This document shows, in pieces, positions 19,627-28,433 of a stretch of 64,000 nucleotides of DNA. Each line of letters begins with the position of its first letter. The first letter of the stretch is position 1. A model generated the notes under the pieces. That model searched no databases. It saw nothing but the letters and a program-made list of their open reading frames with translations, and was not told the DNA's origin. Origin of the DNA: Pseudomonadota bacterium. Its GTDB lineage: Bacteria > Pseudomonadota > Alphaproteobacteria > Acetobacterales > Acetobacteraceae. The position numbers and the translations under genes are program-made. The DNA is taken from NCBI GenBank assembly GCA_021845595.1, contig JAJZVV010000011.1:75934-139933 (forward strand), given 5' to 3'.

Positions 19627-21531
19627 CTAAGCACGGGCCTGGGTGCGGCGGCGGCGGCGCGCCAGGCCAAGCCCGATGGCGATCACGGTCAGCACCGCGG
19701 GCACGGCAACGATGTCGAACAGGCGCAATTCGACGTCGAGCCGGTCGATGTCGTGCTTCAGATCGAGCTGCACCGCTCGCAATTGCTTGCGCGTCTGCAG
19801 CACTTCCCGGTCGGCGGCGTCGATCGCCTGCTGCTGCTCTTGGGTGAGCAGCGCGCCGCCGCCAGCCCCTCCGGCCGTGGCGTTGCCCTGGCGCAGTTCG
19901 ACGAGTTTCTTCTGCGTCTCCTGCAGATGCTTCTGCAGCGTCTGCTCGGTGCGGCGGAACCGGGCCTCGGCATCGCGCTGCATGGTGTCGACGACGGTGA
20001 AGGGGCGCGAGACGACGCCGCGTCCGCGCAGCCCGAGCAGCATGTCGCCGCCGGCGAGCGAGCCCAGCAGGTTGGCGACGAACGGACCATTCGAGGCGAA
20101 GGGCGTCGCCTGCTCCTCGCCGAACGAGGATTCGAGGCGGACCCAGAAGCGGTTGGCGAGAATGTCGCTGTCGGCGACGACGACGAGATTGGCCGGCGTC
20201 TCGGAGGTGGCGCGGAAGGAGGGCAGGTCCGCTGGAGCCGGCTTGTCCTTGGGTGCGGCGGGCGGGCCGGTGAAGGCGGATTTCAGCACGCCGCGCACGC
20301 GCGCGGCGATCACCCGCGGGCCGCCCTCGGGCTTGAAATTGGCCAGCAGTTCCGACGGGTTCGGGCTGGTGCGGATGGTCTCCGCGGGGATCAGGCCCGA
20401 TTGCGCGCTGCTCTGCAGAATGGGCGTGAACTCGATCGCCGCATCCTTCTTCTTTTCGATGAAGCCGGCATCGGCGACGGTGATCTGGTCGAGATCGCCG
20501 GTGGCCGGATCGGTGCGGTTGATGCCGTCACGGATGCTGAACCAGGGGACGTAGTTCACCACCGAGACGCGGTCCTCGGGTCCGGCGCGAACCTGCCAGG
20601 CGCCGGTGAGGTCGCCGACGACCTCGTTCGGGTCGTAGGCGATGCCCCAGGCGTCGAACAGCCGGTGCAGATCCGAGGCGAGATCGACCCGCGGCATGCC
20701 GTTCGGACCCGGCGTGGAGGCCTCTGCCTCGCTGTATGGATCCACCATCACCATCAGCCGCCCGCCGCGCATGACGAACTGGTCGATGGCGTAGAGCGCC
20801 GGCTCGGACAGGTTCTGCGCGTGCGCGACGAGCAGCACCTTCACGTCCGCCGGGATCGACCAGGCATCGAGCGGCAGGGTGCGGACGGCGAAGCTCTGGC
20901 GCATCAGCTGCGCCACCACCCACGGCTTCGACGCGGCGGCGCCACGCATCATCATCGCGCGCGGGTCGCCCATCAGCGGCAGCGACGACATCACGCCGAT
21001 GACCGGGCGCGTCGGGTTGGAGAGTTCGTAAATGACGCGCGAGAGATCGTATTCGAGGAAGCGCTCGCGATCGGGCTGGAAGAAGCCGATGCTGCGGGTG
21101 TCGTCGAGCAGATTGGTGCCGACGAGCCCGAAATAGACCTGCTCCCCGCTCTGGTCGAGCGGCACGCCCTGCAGCCCGGAGGCCAGCGCGCGGTCCTCGA
21201 GATCGCTGAACGGCTCGGGGTTGTAGAATTCCAGCCGCAGCTTGCCGCCGGCCAGCTGCGCGTATTCGCGCAGCATCTGGCGCACGCGTTCGGCATAGGC
21301 GCCGTAGGATGGCACCCGCGCGCCCATGTCGCGCGAGTAGAACAGCCGCAGGGTGACCGGCTCCTTCAGCCCGCTGAGCAGCTGACGTGTGCCGGCCGAC
21401 AGCGTGTAGATCTTCCCTTCGGACAGATCGAGCTGGACACCGGGGAGCAGCGCATCGGCGGCGATATTGATGCCGACGAGGATGCCGAGGACGGCGAGAC
21501 CGCCGATGATCGAGGACCAGACGCGGCGCAT
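19627..21531 (-). CDS. GldG-like ABC-transporter auxiliary protein
   Basis: 634 residues. There is an N-terminal transmembrane helix (about 6-30), then a large periplasmic region with GldG/intraflagellar-transport-like blocks (YTLSAGTRQLLSGLKEPVTL; LLVAHAQNLSEPALYAIDQF; GRLMVMVDPYSE), a coiled coil at about 535-590, and a C-terminal helix with a basic tail (ARRRRRTQARA). Begins 3 bases after the permease stop. In Bacteroidetes GldG acts with GldA and GldF in gliding, but homologues are widespread in non-gliding bacteria, where the substrate is unknown. Confidence 0.87.
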   Translation of the reverse strand: MRRVWSSIIGGLAVLGILVGINIAADALLPGVQLDLSEGKIYTLSAGTRQLLSGLKEPVTLRLFYSRDMGARVPSYGAYAERVRQMLREYAQLAGGKLRLEFYNPEPFSDLEDRALASGLQGVPLDQSGEQVYFGLVGTNLLDDTRSIGFFQPDRERFLEYDLSRVIYELSNPTRPVIGVMSSLPLMGDPRAMMMRGAAASKPWVVAQLMRQSFAVRTLPLDAWSIPADVKVLLVAHAQNLSEPALYAIDQFVMRGGRLMVMVDPYSEAEASTPGPNGMPRVDLASDLHRLFDAWGIAYDPNEVVGDLTGAWQVRAGPEDRVSVVNYVPWFSIRDGINRTDPATGDLDQITVADAGFIEKKKDAAIEFTPILQSSAQSGLIPAETIRTSPNPSELLANFKPEGGPRVIAARVRGVLKSAFTGPPAAPKDKPAPADLPSFRATSETPANLVVVADSDILANRFWVRLESSFGEEQATPFASNGPFVANLLGSLAGGDMLLGLRGRGVVSRPFTVVDTMQRDAEARFRRTEQTLQKHLQETQKKLVELRQGNATAGGAGGGALLTQEQQQAIDAADREVLQTRKQLRAVQLDLKHDIDRLDVELRLFDIVAVPAVLTVIAIGLGLARRRRRTQARA

Positions 21532-21534
21532 GCT

Positions 21535-22266
21535 TCAATCGGCTTTCCGAAGCTCGACGACGAGCGTGTTGACGAACAGCCAGAACCCAATGAAGGAGGC
21601 GAAGAAGATCACGTCGCGGGCCTCGATGACGCCGCGCGTGAAGGTGTCGAACCGGGCAAATACGCTGAGCCGCCCGGCGATGCCGACGAGCACCGGCGCG
21701 TTGCGGCCGAGGAAGTCGGTCACGAGCGGAAAGGAGCTGGCAGCGAACAGGAAACACACCGCGACGCTGAGCACGAACGCGATCACCTGGTTCTTGGTCA
21801 GGGCCGAGATCGCCGCACCGATGGCAAGGAACGCGCCGGCGAGCAGCAAAGCGCCGACGTAGCCGGCGGCGATCACCCCGTTGTCCGGGCTGCCGAGCAG
21901 ATTGACGGTGATCACGAACGGGAACGTGAGCGCGAGCGCGATGGCGCAGAACACCCAGGCGGCGAGAAATTTGCCGACCACCGCGGCGCCGCGGCCCACT
22001 GGCAGCGTCAGCAGCAGCTCGATCGTCCCAAGCCGTCGTTCCTCGGCCCAGAGGCGCATCGTGATCGCCGGCACCAGCAGGACGAAGACCCAGGGCAGGA
22101 ACTCGAAGAACGGCGCGAGATCGGCCTGATTGCGGTCGAAGAACTGGCCGAGGTTGAAGGTCAGTGCCCCCTGCAGCAGCAGGAAGATGACGATGAACAC
22201 CCAGGCGACCGGAGTGGCGAAATAGCCGCCAAGCTCGCGGCGGGCGATCGTGAGCGCGGTGCGCAT
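21535..22266 (-). CDS. ABC-2 type permease, GldF-like
   Basis: 243 residues with about six membrane helices. It starts RTALTIARRELGGYFATPVA, the standard GldF/NosY-type opening, and carries LWAEERRLGTIELLLTLPV, the conserved loop of ABC-2 permeases that contacts the ATPase. ATG 22266 is chosen since longer frames lack hydrophobic sequence and overlap the ATPase gene. It follows the ATPase gene directly and forms the transporter core with it. Confidence 0.9.
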   Translation of the reverse strand: MRTALTIARRELGGYFATPVAWVFIVIFLLLQGALTFNLGQFFDRNQADLAPFFEFLPWVFVLLVPAITMRLWAEERRLGTIELLLTLPVGRGAAVVGKFLAAWVFCAIALALTFPFVITVNLLGSPDNGVIAAGYVGALLLAGAFLAIGAAISALTKNQVIAFVLSVAVCFLFAASSFPLVTDFLGRNAPVLVGIAGRLSVFARFDTFTRGVIEARDVIFFASFIGFWLFVNTLVVELRKAD

Positions 22267-22267
22267 G

Positions 22268-23005
<738 letters not shown>

Positions 23006-23030
23006 CTCAGGTTTCCTCCGGACGCGATGC

Positions 23031-23058
23031 CAGATACAAGAATCTGACGGGAAGGCAA
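23031..23058 (-). promoter_or_regulatory. Predicted promoter of the Gld-type ABC operon
   Basis: On the minus strand TTGCCT (23058-23053) and TATCTG (23036-23031) are 16 bases apart, about 25 bases before the GTG start. The rest of the 23006-23238 gap shows no other convincing site. Confidence 0.4.
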
Positions 23059-23238
23059 GGGGGGACGGGCCGGGTTGCGGTGCTGTCACAGTCCGGCAAC
23101 CGGGCGTCGTCCCGGGGCGGTGACCCTTCGCCTCGGACAACCCGGTATCGTGTGTGCGCGTGATCTTGACGGGTGTGGTCGGGCCAAGCGACCCTTCGGC
23201 CATCACGCCCGCGCGGCGTGCACCGAGGAGGAACGACC

Positions 23239-24207
23239 GTGACCGACACACCAATGGGCCAGCTGCCGCCGCCAGGGCCGCGCTATCCGGACCCGCGCAT
23301 CGAGGTGATCGATCGCGCGCGCTTCCGCGCCCGGCAGGGGAATGCCGCCATCGAGCGGATCGCCGGCGGCTGCCGCTGGTCGGAGGGCCCGGTCTATGTG
23401 CGCGCCGGCGGCTATTTCCTGTGGAGCGACATTCCCAACAACCGGATCATGCGCTGGCTCGAAGATGATGGCCGTGTCAGCGTTTTTCGCGCACCGAGCA
23501 ACAACAGCAACGGCAACACGCTGGATCGCCAGGGCCGGCTGCTGAGCTGCGAGCACGGCGCGCGGCGAGTGACGCGCACGGAATTCGACGGCAGCATCAC
23601 CGTGCTGATGGACAGCTTCGACGGCAAGCGCCTCAACGCGCCCAACGACATCGTCGTGGCGTCCGACGGTGGCATCTGGTTCACCGATCCCGGCTACGGC
23701 ATCGATTGCTTCTACGAGGGCAACAAGGCGCCGGCGGAGCTGCCGTGCAATGTCTACCGCATCGACCCGCAGAGCGGCGCCGCGCGCGTGGTCGCCGATG
23801 ATTTCGTCCGCCCCAACGGCATCGCTTTTTCACCCGACGAACGGCGGCTCTACATCGTCGATAGCGGAATCACCCATGGCGGGCCGGCGCATATCCGCGT
23901 GTTCGACGTCGATGGCACGGGCCTGCGCAACGGCCGCATCTTCGCCGAGGGTTTCGCCCCCGGCTTCACCGACGGGCTGCGCTGCGACATCGACGGCAAT
24001 GTCTGGTGCAGCATGGGTTGGGCGGATCCGTCCGAGGACGGCGTGCGCTGCTACGCGCCGGACGGCACGCTGATCGGCAAAATCCATCTGCCGGAAGCCT
24101 GCGCCAATCTCTGCTTCGGCGGGCGGCATCGCAACCGGCTGTTCATGGCTGCGAGCACGTCGATCTACACACTCTATCTGGACACGCAGGGCGCGCTGCT
24201 GCCGTGA
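23239..24207 (+). CDS. SMP-30/gluconolactonase-family hydrolase
   Basis: 322 residues of a six-bladed beta-propeller. Metal and substrate sites are recognisable: the Glu in GGCRWSEGPVYV, NAPNDIVVASDGGIWFTDPG, and RPNGIAFSPDERRLYIVD. These enzymes hydrolyse sugar lactones such as gluconolactone with Ca or Zn; the exact lactone is unknown. No signal peptide, so likely cytoplasmic. GTG 23239 is preferred because GAGGAGG lies 7 bases upstream; an ATG at 23254 is an alternative. It stands alone and ends in a hairpin shared with metY. Confidence 0.92.
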   Translation: MTDTPMGQLPPPGPRYPDPRIEVIDRARFRARQGNAAIERIAGGCRWSEGPVYVRAGGYFLWSDIPNNRIMRWLEDDGRVSVFRAPSNNSNGNTLDRQGRLLSCEHGARRVTRTEFDGSITVLMDSFDGKRLNAPNDIVVASDGGIWFTDPGYGIDCFYEGNKAPAELPCNVYRIDPQSGAARVVADDFVRPNGIAFSPDERRLYIVDSGITHGGPAHIRVFDVDGTGLRNGRIFAEGFAPGFTDGLRCDIDGNVWCSMGWADPSEDGVRCYAPDGTLIGKIHLPEACANLCFGGRHRNRLFMAASTSIYTLYLDTQGALLP

Positions 24208-24217
24208 GGCGCCTGGT

Positions 24218-24243
24218 CCCGCCCGTGCAGCGGCACGGGCGGG
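24218..24243. terminator. Bidirectional hairpin between the lactonase gene and metY-like gene
   Basis: A perfect 11-bp stem CCCGCCCGTGC / GCACGGGCGGG with loop AGCG sits between two convergent stops. No T-run follows. Position and stability argue for a shared transcript end. Confidence 0.7.
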
Positions 24244-24254
24244 ATGGCGGGGAT

Positions 24255-25553
24255 TCAGCCGGCGGCGCGCGCCGCGTCCAGCGCCTGTTCGAGGTCGGCG
24301 CGGATGTCGTCGATATGCTCGATGCCGATCGACAGGCGGACATACCCGGGTGAGACGCCGGTGGCGAGCTGATCCTCGGGCGATAGCTGGGAGTGCGTGG
24401 TGCTCGCCGGGTGGATCGCCAGGCTGCGCGAATCGCCGATATTGGCGACGTGATAGAACAGCTTCAGCGCATCGATGAAGGCGCGCCCCGCCGCCAGGCC
24501 GCCGGCGAGCTCGAAGCCGACCAGTCCGCCCTGGCCGCCTCGCAGGTAGCGCTGCGCCCACTCGGCCTCGCGCCCCGTCAGCAGCGACGGATGGATGACC
24601 CGCGTCACCTCGGGGCGATGCGAGAGATACTGCACCACCGCCGCGGCGTTCTCGCAGTGCGCGCGCATGCGCAGCGGCAGCGTCTCCAGGCCCTGCAGCA
24701 GCAGGAACGCGTTGAACGGCGACAGCGCCGGACCGAGATCGCGCAGCAGGGTGACGCGCGCCTTGAGGATGTAGGCGATCGGGCCGAGCGGCTTCACCGC
24801 CTCCGTCCACACCGCGCCGTGGTAGCTCGGGTCCGGCGTGTTCAGGGCCGGCTGGCGCTCCGGAAACGCCGCCCAGTCGAAATTGCCGCCATCGATGATC
24901 ACCCCGGCGATCGAATTGCCGTGGCCGTTGAGCCACTTCGTCGCCGAATACATCACCACCGCGGCGCCATGCTCGAACGGGCGCGTCAGCAGCGGCGCGG
25001 CGGTGTTGTCCATGATCAGCGGGATGCCGAGCTTGCGGCCGATCGCCGCGACCTCGCCGATCGGGAACACGCGCAGCTTCGGATTGGGCAGCGTCTCGGC
25101 ATAATAGGCGCGGGTGCGCGCGTCGGAGGCGCGGGCGAAAGCCTCCGGATCAGCCGGATCGACGAAGCGCACCTCGATGCCCTGCTGGCGCAGCGTGTTG
25201 GCGAAGAGGTTCCAGGTGCCGCCATAGAGATCGGTGGAGCTGACGATATTGTCGCCCGCGTGCGCCAGGTTCTGCACCGCGAGCGCCGAGGCGGCCTGCC
25301 CCGAGCCCACGGCCAGCGCCGCGACGCCGCCCTCGAGCGCCGCGAGGCGCTTCTCCGCCACATCGAGGGTGGGGTTCATGATGCGGGTGTAGATGTTGCC
25401 GAGTTCGCGCAGCGCGAACAGGTTTTCCGCGTGCTGCGTGTCGTCGAACTGATAGGACGTGGTCTGATAGATCGGTACCGCCACCGCGTTGGTCGCGGCA
25501 TCGCGACGCCAGCCAGCGTGCAGCGCGAGGGTCTCGGGATGAAGGGTTGCCAT
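24255..25553 (-). CDS. metY: O-acetylhomoserine sulfhydrylase (MetY-type PLP enzyme)
   Basis: Converts O-acetylhomoserine and sulfide to homocysteine in methionine synthesis. 432 residues of the Cys/Met-metabolism PLP family. VPIYQTTSYQFDDTQHAENL, IYTRIMNPT, the PLP-pairing Asp at 182 and Lys206 in SATKWLNGHG fit. The length and the NTAAPLLTRPFEHGA block favour MetY over cystathionine gamma-synthase or beta-lyase. It has its own promoter and a ~60-base leader. The cysK gene 1.1 kb away joins it in sulfide assimilation. Some members act on O-acetylserine instead. Confidence 0.93.
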   Translation of the reverse strand: MATLHPETLALHAGWRRDAATNAVAVPIYQTTSYQFDDTQHAENLFALRELGNIYTRIMNPTLDVAEKRLAALEGGVAALAVGSGQAASALAVQNLAHAGDNIVSSTDLYGGTWNLFANTLRQQGIEVRFVDPADPEAFARASDARTRAYYAETLPNPKLRVFPIGEVAAIGRKLGIPLIMDNTAAPLLTRPFEHGAAVVMYSATKWLNGHGNSIAGVIIDGGNFDWAAFPERQPALNTPDPSYHGAVWTEAVKPLGPIAYILKARVTLLRDLGPALSPFNAFLLLQGLETLPLRMRAHCENAAAVVQYLSHRPEVTRVIHPSLLTGREAEWAQRYLRGGQGGLVGFELAGGLAAGRAFIDALKLFYHVANIGDSRSLAIHPASTTHSQLSPEDQLATGVSPGYVRLSIGIEHIDDIRADLEQALDAARAAG

Positions 25554-25622
25554 TGGGTGCCTCTCGCGGCCGGGTTGCGGCCATTTCTACGTTGTTTATG
25601 CGTCCGTTCTTCAATTCCACGC

Positions 25623-25651
25623 GTCGTAGAGCCTCATCGGTCACCCGTCAA
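25623..25651 (-). promoter_or_regulatory. Predicted sigma-70 promoter of metY-like gene
   Basis: On the minus strand TTGACG (25651-25646) and TACGAC (25628-25623) are 17 bases apart. The implied leader of about 60 bases has a CTACG/CGTAG pairing around the start and a small GC hairpin, but no recognised SAM riboswitch core. Confidence 0.45.
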
Positions 25652-25786
25652 GCGGCGCGCAGTGCGCCGGTTCGGCCGGGAAGCCCGGGGTTGGTACGTT
25701 TCCAGGGGCCACCGCTTGGCGCGGGTTCGTTGGCACCGCCATATTCGCCGCAGTTCCACTGCGCCCGCAAGGCGGAGGCGATGCCT

Positions 25787-25981
25787 ATGACCGACCCCGA
25801 CGATGAGGATACCCCGTCCCGACCGCCCTACGCGGCGCTGGCCGCCCTGCTGCTGATCGGCGCGCTCATTGCCGGCGGGCTGTGGCTCACCCGCCGGCTG
25901 GACGCGATCGGGCGCATCCAGGACTGCGTCGCCGCCGGCCGCACCAACTGCGTTCAGGCGGCGCCCGCGCAGCGGCCATAG
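25787..25981 (+). CDS. Small single-pass membrane protein, unknown function
   Basis: 64 residues: an acidic N-terminus (MTDPDDEDTPSRPP), one membrane helix at about 14-34 (LAALLLIGALIAGGLWLTRR), then a short tail with two cysteines eight residues apart (DCVAAGRTNC). Of two in-frame ATGs, 25787 has GGAGG 8 bases upstream while 25781 has it only 2 bases away, so the former is chosen. Topology by positive-inside is ambiguous. The paired cysteines suggest a disulfide or metal contact outside the membrane. No family recognised. Confidence 0.7.
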   Translation: MTDPDDEDTPSRPPYAALAALLLIGALIAGGLWLTRRLDAIGRIQDCVAAGRTNCVQAAPAQRP

Positions 25982-25982
25982 C

Positions 25983-26009
25983 CCAGGATCCAGCCCCGCC
26001 GGATCCCGG
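25983..26009. terminator. Hairpin between convergent small-protein and YbhB-like genes
   Basis: CCAGGATCC and GGATCCCGG pair over eight of nine positions with a 9-base loop, just after the small protein stop. No T-run. A plausible shared transcript end. Confidence 0.4.
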
Positions 26010-26029
26010 CCGGGCCGATCCTCAGGCGT

Positions 26030-26605
26030 TCAGCGGCCGTAGAGCGCGGTGAACGAGGCCTTGGCGACGGTATGGAAGTGAAGATTGAAGCCGATCAACG
26101 CCGCCGAGGCGCCGGCCGGCACCGGCAGCTTGGCCAGGTCCAGCGCATAGAGCGTGAAGACATAATGGTGCGGCTTGTCGCCCGGCGGCGGGCACGGGCC
26201 GCCATAGCCGGGCGCGCCGAAATCCGTCCGCCCCTGGACGGAGCCTTTCGGCATGTGCCCGCCCTTGGCCGCGCCGGCGCCACGGCTGAGGCCGGTGCTG
26301 GTGGCGGGAAGATCATACACCACCCAATGCCACCAGCCGCTGCCGGTGGGCGCATCGGGGTCATAGACGGTCAGCGCGAAGCTCTTTGTCCCCGCTGGCG
26401 CCCCGGACCACGCCAGCGCCGGCGACAAGTTCTTGCCGGTGCAGCCGAAGCCCTTGAACACGTAATCGTTGCCGATGGTGGCGCCGTCGGCGACGTCGGT
26501 GCTGCTGAGCTGCAGCGCATCCGCCGCACTTGCCGGGCCAGGCCCGGCGAGCAGTGCGGCGGCGACTGCGGCCGACGCGGCGGCGGTCCGCGGGGTGAAG
26601 CGCAT
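26030..26605 (-). CDS. YbhB/YbcL-family (Raf kinase inhibitor-like) secreted protein
   Basis: 191 residues beginning with a clear signal peptide (RFTPRTAAASAAVAAALLAG, cleavage after about residue 28, ASA). The mature part is a PEBP fold: LSPALAWSGAPAGTKSFALT, YDPDAPTGSGWWHWVVYDLP, FGAPGYGGPCPPPGDKPHHY. Periplasmic. Bacterial PEBP proteins bind small anionic ligands and have no firmly known role. ATG 26605 is chosen over an upstream in-frame start because it places the signal peptide at the N-terminus. Confidence 0.92.
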   Translation of the reverse strand: MRFTPRTAAASAAVAAALLAGPGPASAADALQLSSTDVADGATIGNDYVFKGFGCTGKNLSPALAWSGAPAGTKSFALTVYDPDAPTGSGWWHWVVYDLPATSTGLSRGAGAAKGGHMPKGSVQGRTDFGAPGYGGPCPPPGDKPHHYVFTLYALDLAKLPVPAGASAALIGFNLHFHTVAKASFTALYGR

Positions 26606-26686
26606 GATGGGATCCCTCCTGCACAGAACGAGCAACCGGCAGGATTGCCAGGATCTGCCCGCAGTGCAAGCCGCCGGCGCGGGGCG

Positions 26687-27691
26687 TTACAGCCCGGCGA
26701 AGAGCGCGGTGGAGAGGTAGCGCTCGGCAAAGGAGGGGGCGATGGTGACGATGAGCTTGCCGGCGTTCGCCGGGTCCCGCGCCACCCGCGCCGCCGCCTC
26801 GATCGCCGCGCCGGAGGAAATGCCGACCGGCAACCCCTCCAGCCGCGCCAGGCGCCGCGCCATCGCCAGCGCATCCTTCTCCGTCACCTTCAGCACGCCG
26901 TCCAGCACGGTGAGATCGAGCACGGACGGCTTGAACCCGGCGCCGATGCCCTGAATCCCGTGCGGGCCGGGCGCCTCGCCGGAGAGCACGGCGCTCTCGG
27001 CCGGCTCGATGGCGAAAACCTTCAGCGTCGGCCGACGCGGCTTCAGCGCGCGCGCGATGCCGGTGAGCGTGCCGCCAGTGCCGGCGCCGGCGACGATGAT
27101 ATCCACCAGCCCATCGGTGTCGGTCCAGATTTCTTCGGCGGTCGTCGCGGCGTGGACGGCGGGGTTGGCAGGGTTGTCGAACTGGCGCGGCATCCACGCG
27201 CCCGGGGTGGCGGCGAGAATGGCCTCGGCGCGGGCGATGGCGCCGCGCATGCCTTCCTTCGCCGGGGTGAGCTCGAGTTCTGCGCCGAGCAGGCGCATCA
27301 TCTTGCGCCGCTCGATGGAGGCGCCCTCCGGCATGGCGATGATCAGCCGGTAGCCGCGCGCGGCGGCGACGAAGGCGAGACCGATGCCGGTATTGCCCGA
27401 CGTCGGCTCGACCAGCACGCTGCGGTCCGGCGCGATCACGCCCTCCGCTTCCGCCTGCGCCACCATCGCCAGGGCGATGCGGTCCTTGACCGAGGCGAGC
27501 GGATTGAAGAACTCGAGCTTGACCGCCAAGTCGGCGACGAAATGCTCCTCCGCCGCCAGACGCGGCAGCCGCACCAGCGGCGTGGCGCCGTAGGTGTCCA
27601 GAACGGAGTCATAGATGCGCCCGCGCGCTGCCGGTCGCGGCAGGGTGAGGGAGAGGGCGGGCATGGCCGCCGGATTGGGTTCTTGCGTCAT
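26687..27691 (-). CDS. cysK: Cysteine synthase A
   Basis: Makes cysteine from O-acetylserine and sulfide with PLP. 334 residues. PLP lysine at 69 (NPLASVKDRIAL), phosphate loop VEPTSGNTGIGLAF, substrate loop MPEGASIERRKMMRLLGAEL and GAGTGGTLTGIARALK are all present. The ~20-residue N-terminal lead before the core is poorly conserved, so translation may instead start at Met10. Divergent from an Rrf2-type regulator with 58 bases between, which suggests sulfur- or redox-linked control. Confidence 0.95.
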   Translation of the reverse strand: MTQEPNPAAMPALSLTLPRPAARGRIYDSVLDTYGATPLVRLPRLAAEEHFVADLAVKLEFFNPLASVKDRIALAMVAQAEAEGVIAPDRSVLVEPTSGNTGIGLAFVAAARGYRLIIAMPEGASIERRKMMRLLGAELELTPAKEGMRGAIARAEAILAATPGAWMPRQFDNPANPAVHAATTAEEIWTDTDGLVDIIVAGAGTGGTLTGIARALKPRRPTLKVFAIEPAESAVLSGEAPGPHGIQGIGAGFKPSVLDLTVLDGVLKVTEKDALAMARRLARLEGLPVGISSGAAIEAAARVARDPANAGKLIVTIAPSFAERYLSTALFAGL

Positions 27692-27711
27692 ACGGGCAGA
27701 CTATCAGATAT

Positions 27712-27732
27712 ATCACACCCTCGTCGAGTGAT
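27712..27732. promoter_or_regulatory. Candidate operator between cysK and the Rrf2 regulator
   Basis: ATCAC-N11-GTGAT is a perfect 5-bp dyad in the 58-base gap between two divergent starts. It sits where a dimeric winged-helix regulator would block both promoters. The same stretch is AT-rich against a GC-rich background (CTATCAGATATATCACACCC). Binding is inferred from placement. Confidence 0.55.
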
Positions 27733-27749
27733 TTCAGGAGGCGATTCGC

Positions 27750-28202
27750 ATGCTGTTGCGCCGGGACCGTGCCTTTATCGCTATCACCGTCATGCTGGAC
27801 GTGGCTTTCCATGCCAGCCGGACCAGGGCGGCGAGTGCGGCCGATATCGCCACGCGGCTGGGCCTGGCCCGGCGCGGCATGGAGCCGCTGCTGCAGATCC
27901 TGTCGCGCCGGGGCCTGCTGGAGAGCGTTCGCGGCCCGCGCGGCGGCTACCGGCTGGGCCGCGTGCCGCGCAGCCTCCGGCTCGACGAGATCGTCGCCGC
28001 CGTCGTCAGCGATGACGAGGAACCGGGTCTCGAGCACCCCACCGGAGCGGTGCTGACGGAAGTCGTGCTGCCGCTGTGGGCGGAGATCGAGCGGGCGGCG
28101 ACGGCGGAGCTCGCCGCCATGACCCTCGACGATCTGCTCAAGCGCGCCGCCGCCGCCGGCATAACGCGGCCGGAGGAGGAGCCGGTCGATTTCGTGATCT
28201 GA
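27750..28202 (+). CDS. Rrf2-family transcriptional regulator, cluster-less
   Basis: 150 residues. A winged helix-turn-helix covers about 10-80 (ASAADIATRLGLARRGMEPL; LESVRGPRGGYRLGRVPRSL), the core Rrf2 signature. The C-terminal region lacks the three cysteines that hold an iron-sulfur cluster in IscR and NsrR, so it resembles CymR-like members that sense cysteine status through a protein partner. AGGAGG lies 9 bases before the ATG. It diverges from cysK over a dyad, so it probably controls cysK and itself. It resembles CymR in context only. Confidence 0.88.
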   Translation: MLLRRDRAFIAITVMLDVAFHASRTRAASAADIATRLGLARRGMEPLLQILSRRGLLESVRGPRGGYRLGRVPRSLRLDEIVAAVVSDDEEPGLEHPTGAVLTEVVLPLWAEIERAATAELAAMTLDDLLKRAAAAGITRPEEEPVDFVI

Positions 28203-28286
28203 AGATCGGCAGTGTAAAACCGTGAAAGCAAATTTCAACACATACGGCAGGTGATAAAGTCAGGCTTCTCTGCGGCTCGGGCGGGT

Positions 28287-28315
28287 GTGTCATAAAACTT
28301 TCACTGTTCTGTCAT
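28287..28315 (+). promoter_or_regulatory. Pho box upstream of pstS
   Basis: TGTCAT at 28288, TTTCAC at 28299 and TGTCAT at 28310 form three half sites in exact 11-bp register, separated by AT-rich AAAA and TGTT spacers. The first pair matches the PhoB consensus CTGTCATAWAWCTGTCAY at 16 of 18 positions. It is 119 bases before the pstS ATG. The rest of 28203-28433 has no gene. Confidence 0.88.
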
Positions 28316-28433
28316 CGACAGGACGCCGCCGATGCGTAGGGTCCGGCCGCGATATCGACCGGCCGGCGCGGCGGGATCACCTCGTCACCCCGGGTCTGAT
28401 CGCTCGGACAGGGATTTCAGACGAGGAGGCTTC

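Noticed and set aside
25554..25625. Possible SAM riboswitch in the metY-like leader
   Set aside because: The leader is only about 60 bases and shows none of the conserved SAM-II or SAM-V core that I can recall; only a weak 5-bp pairing is visible.
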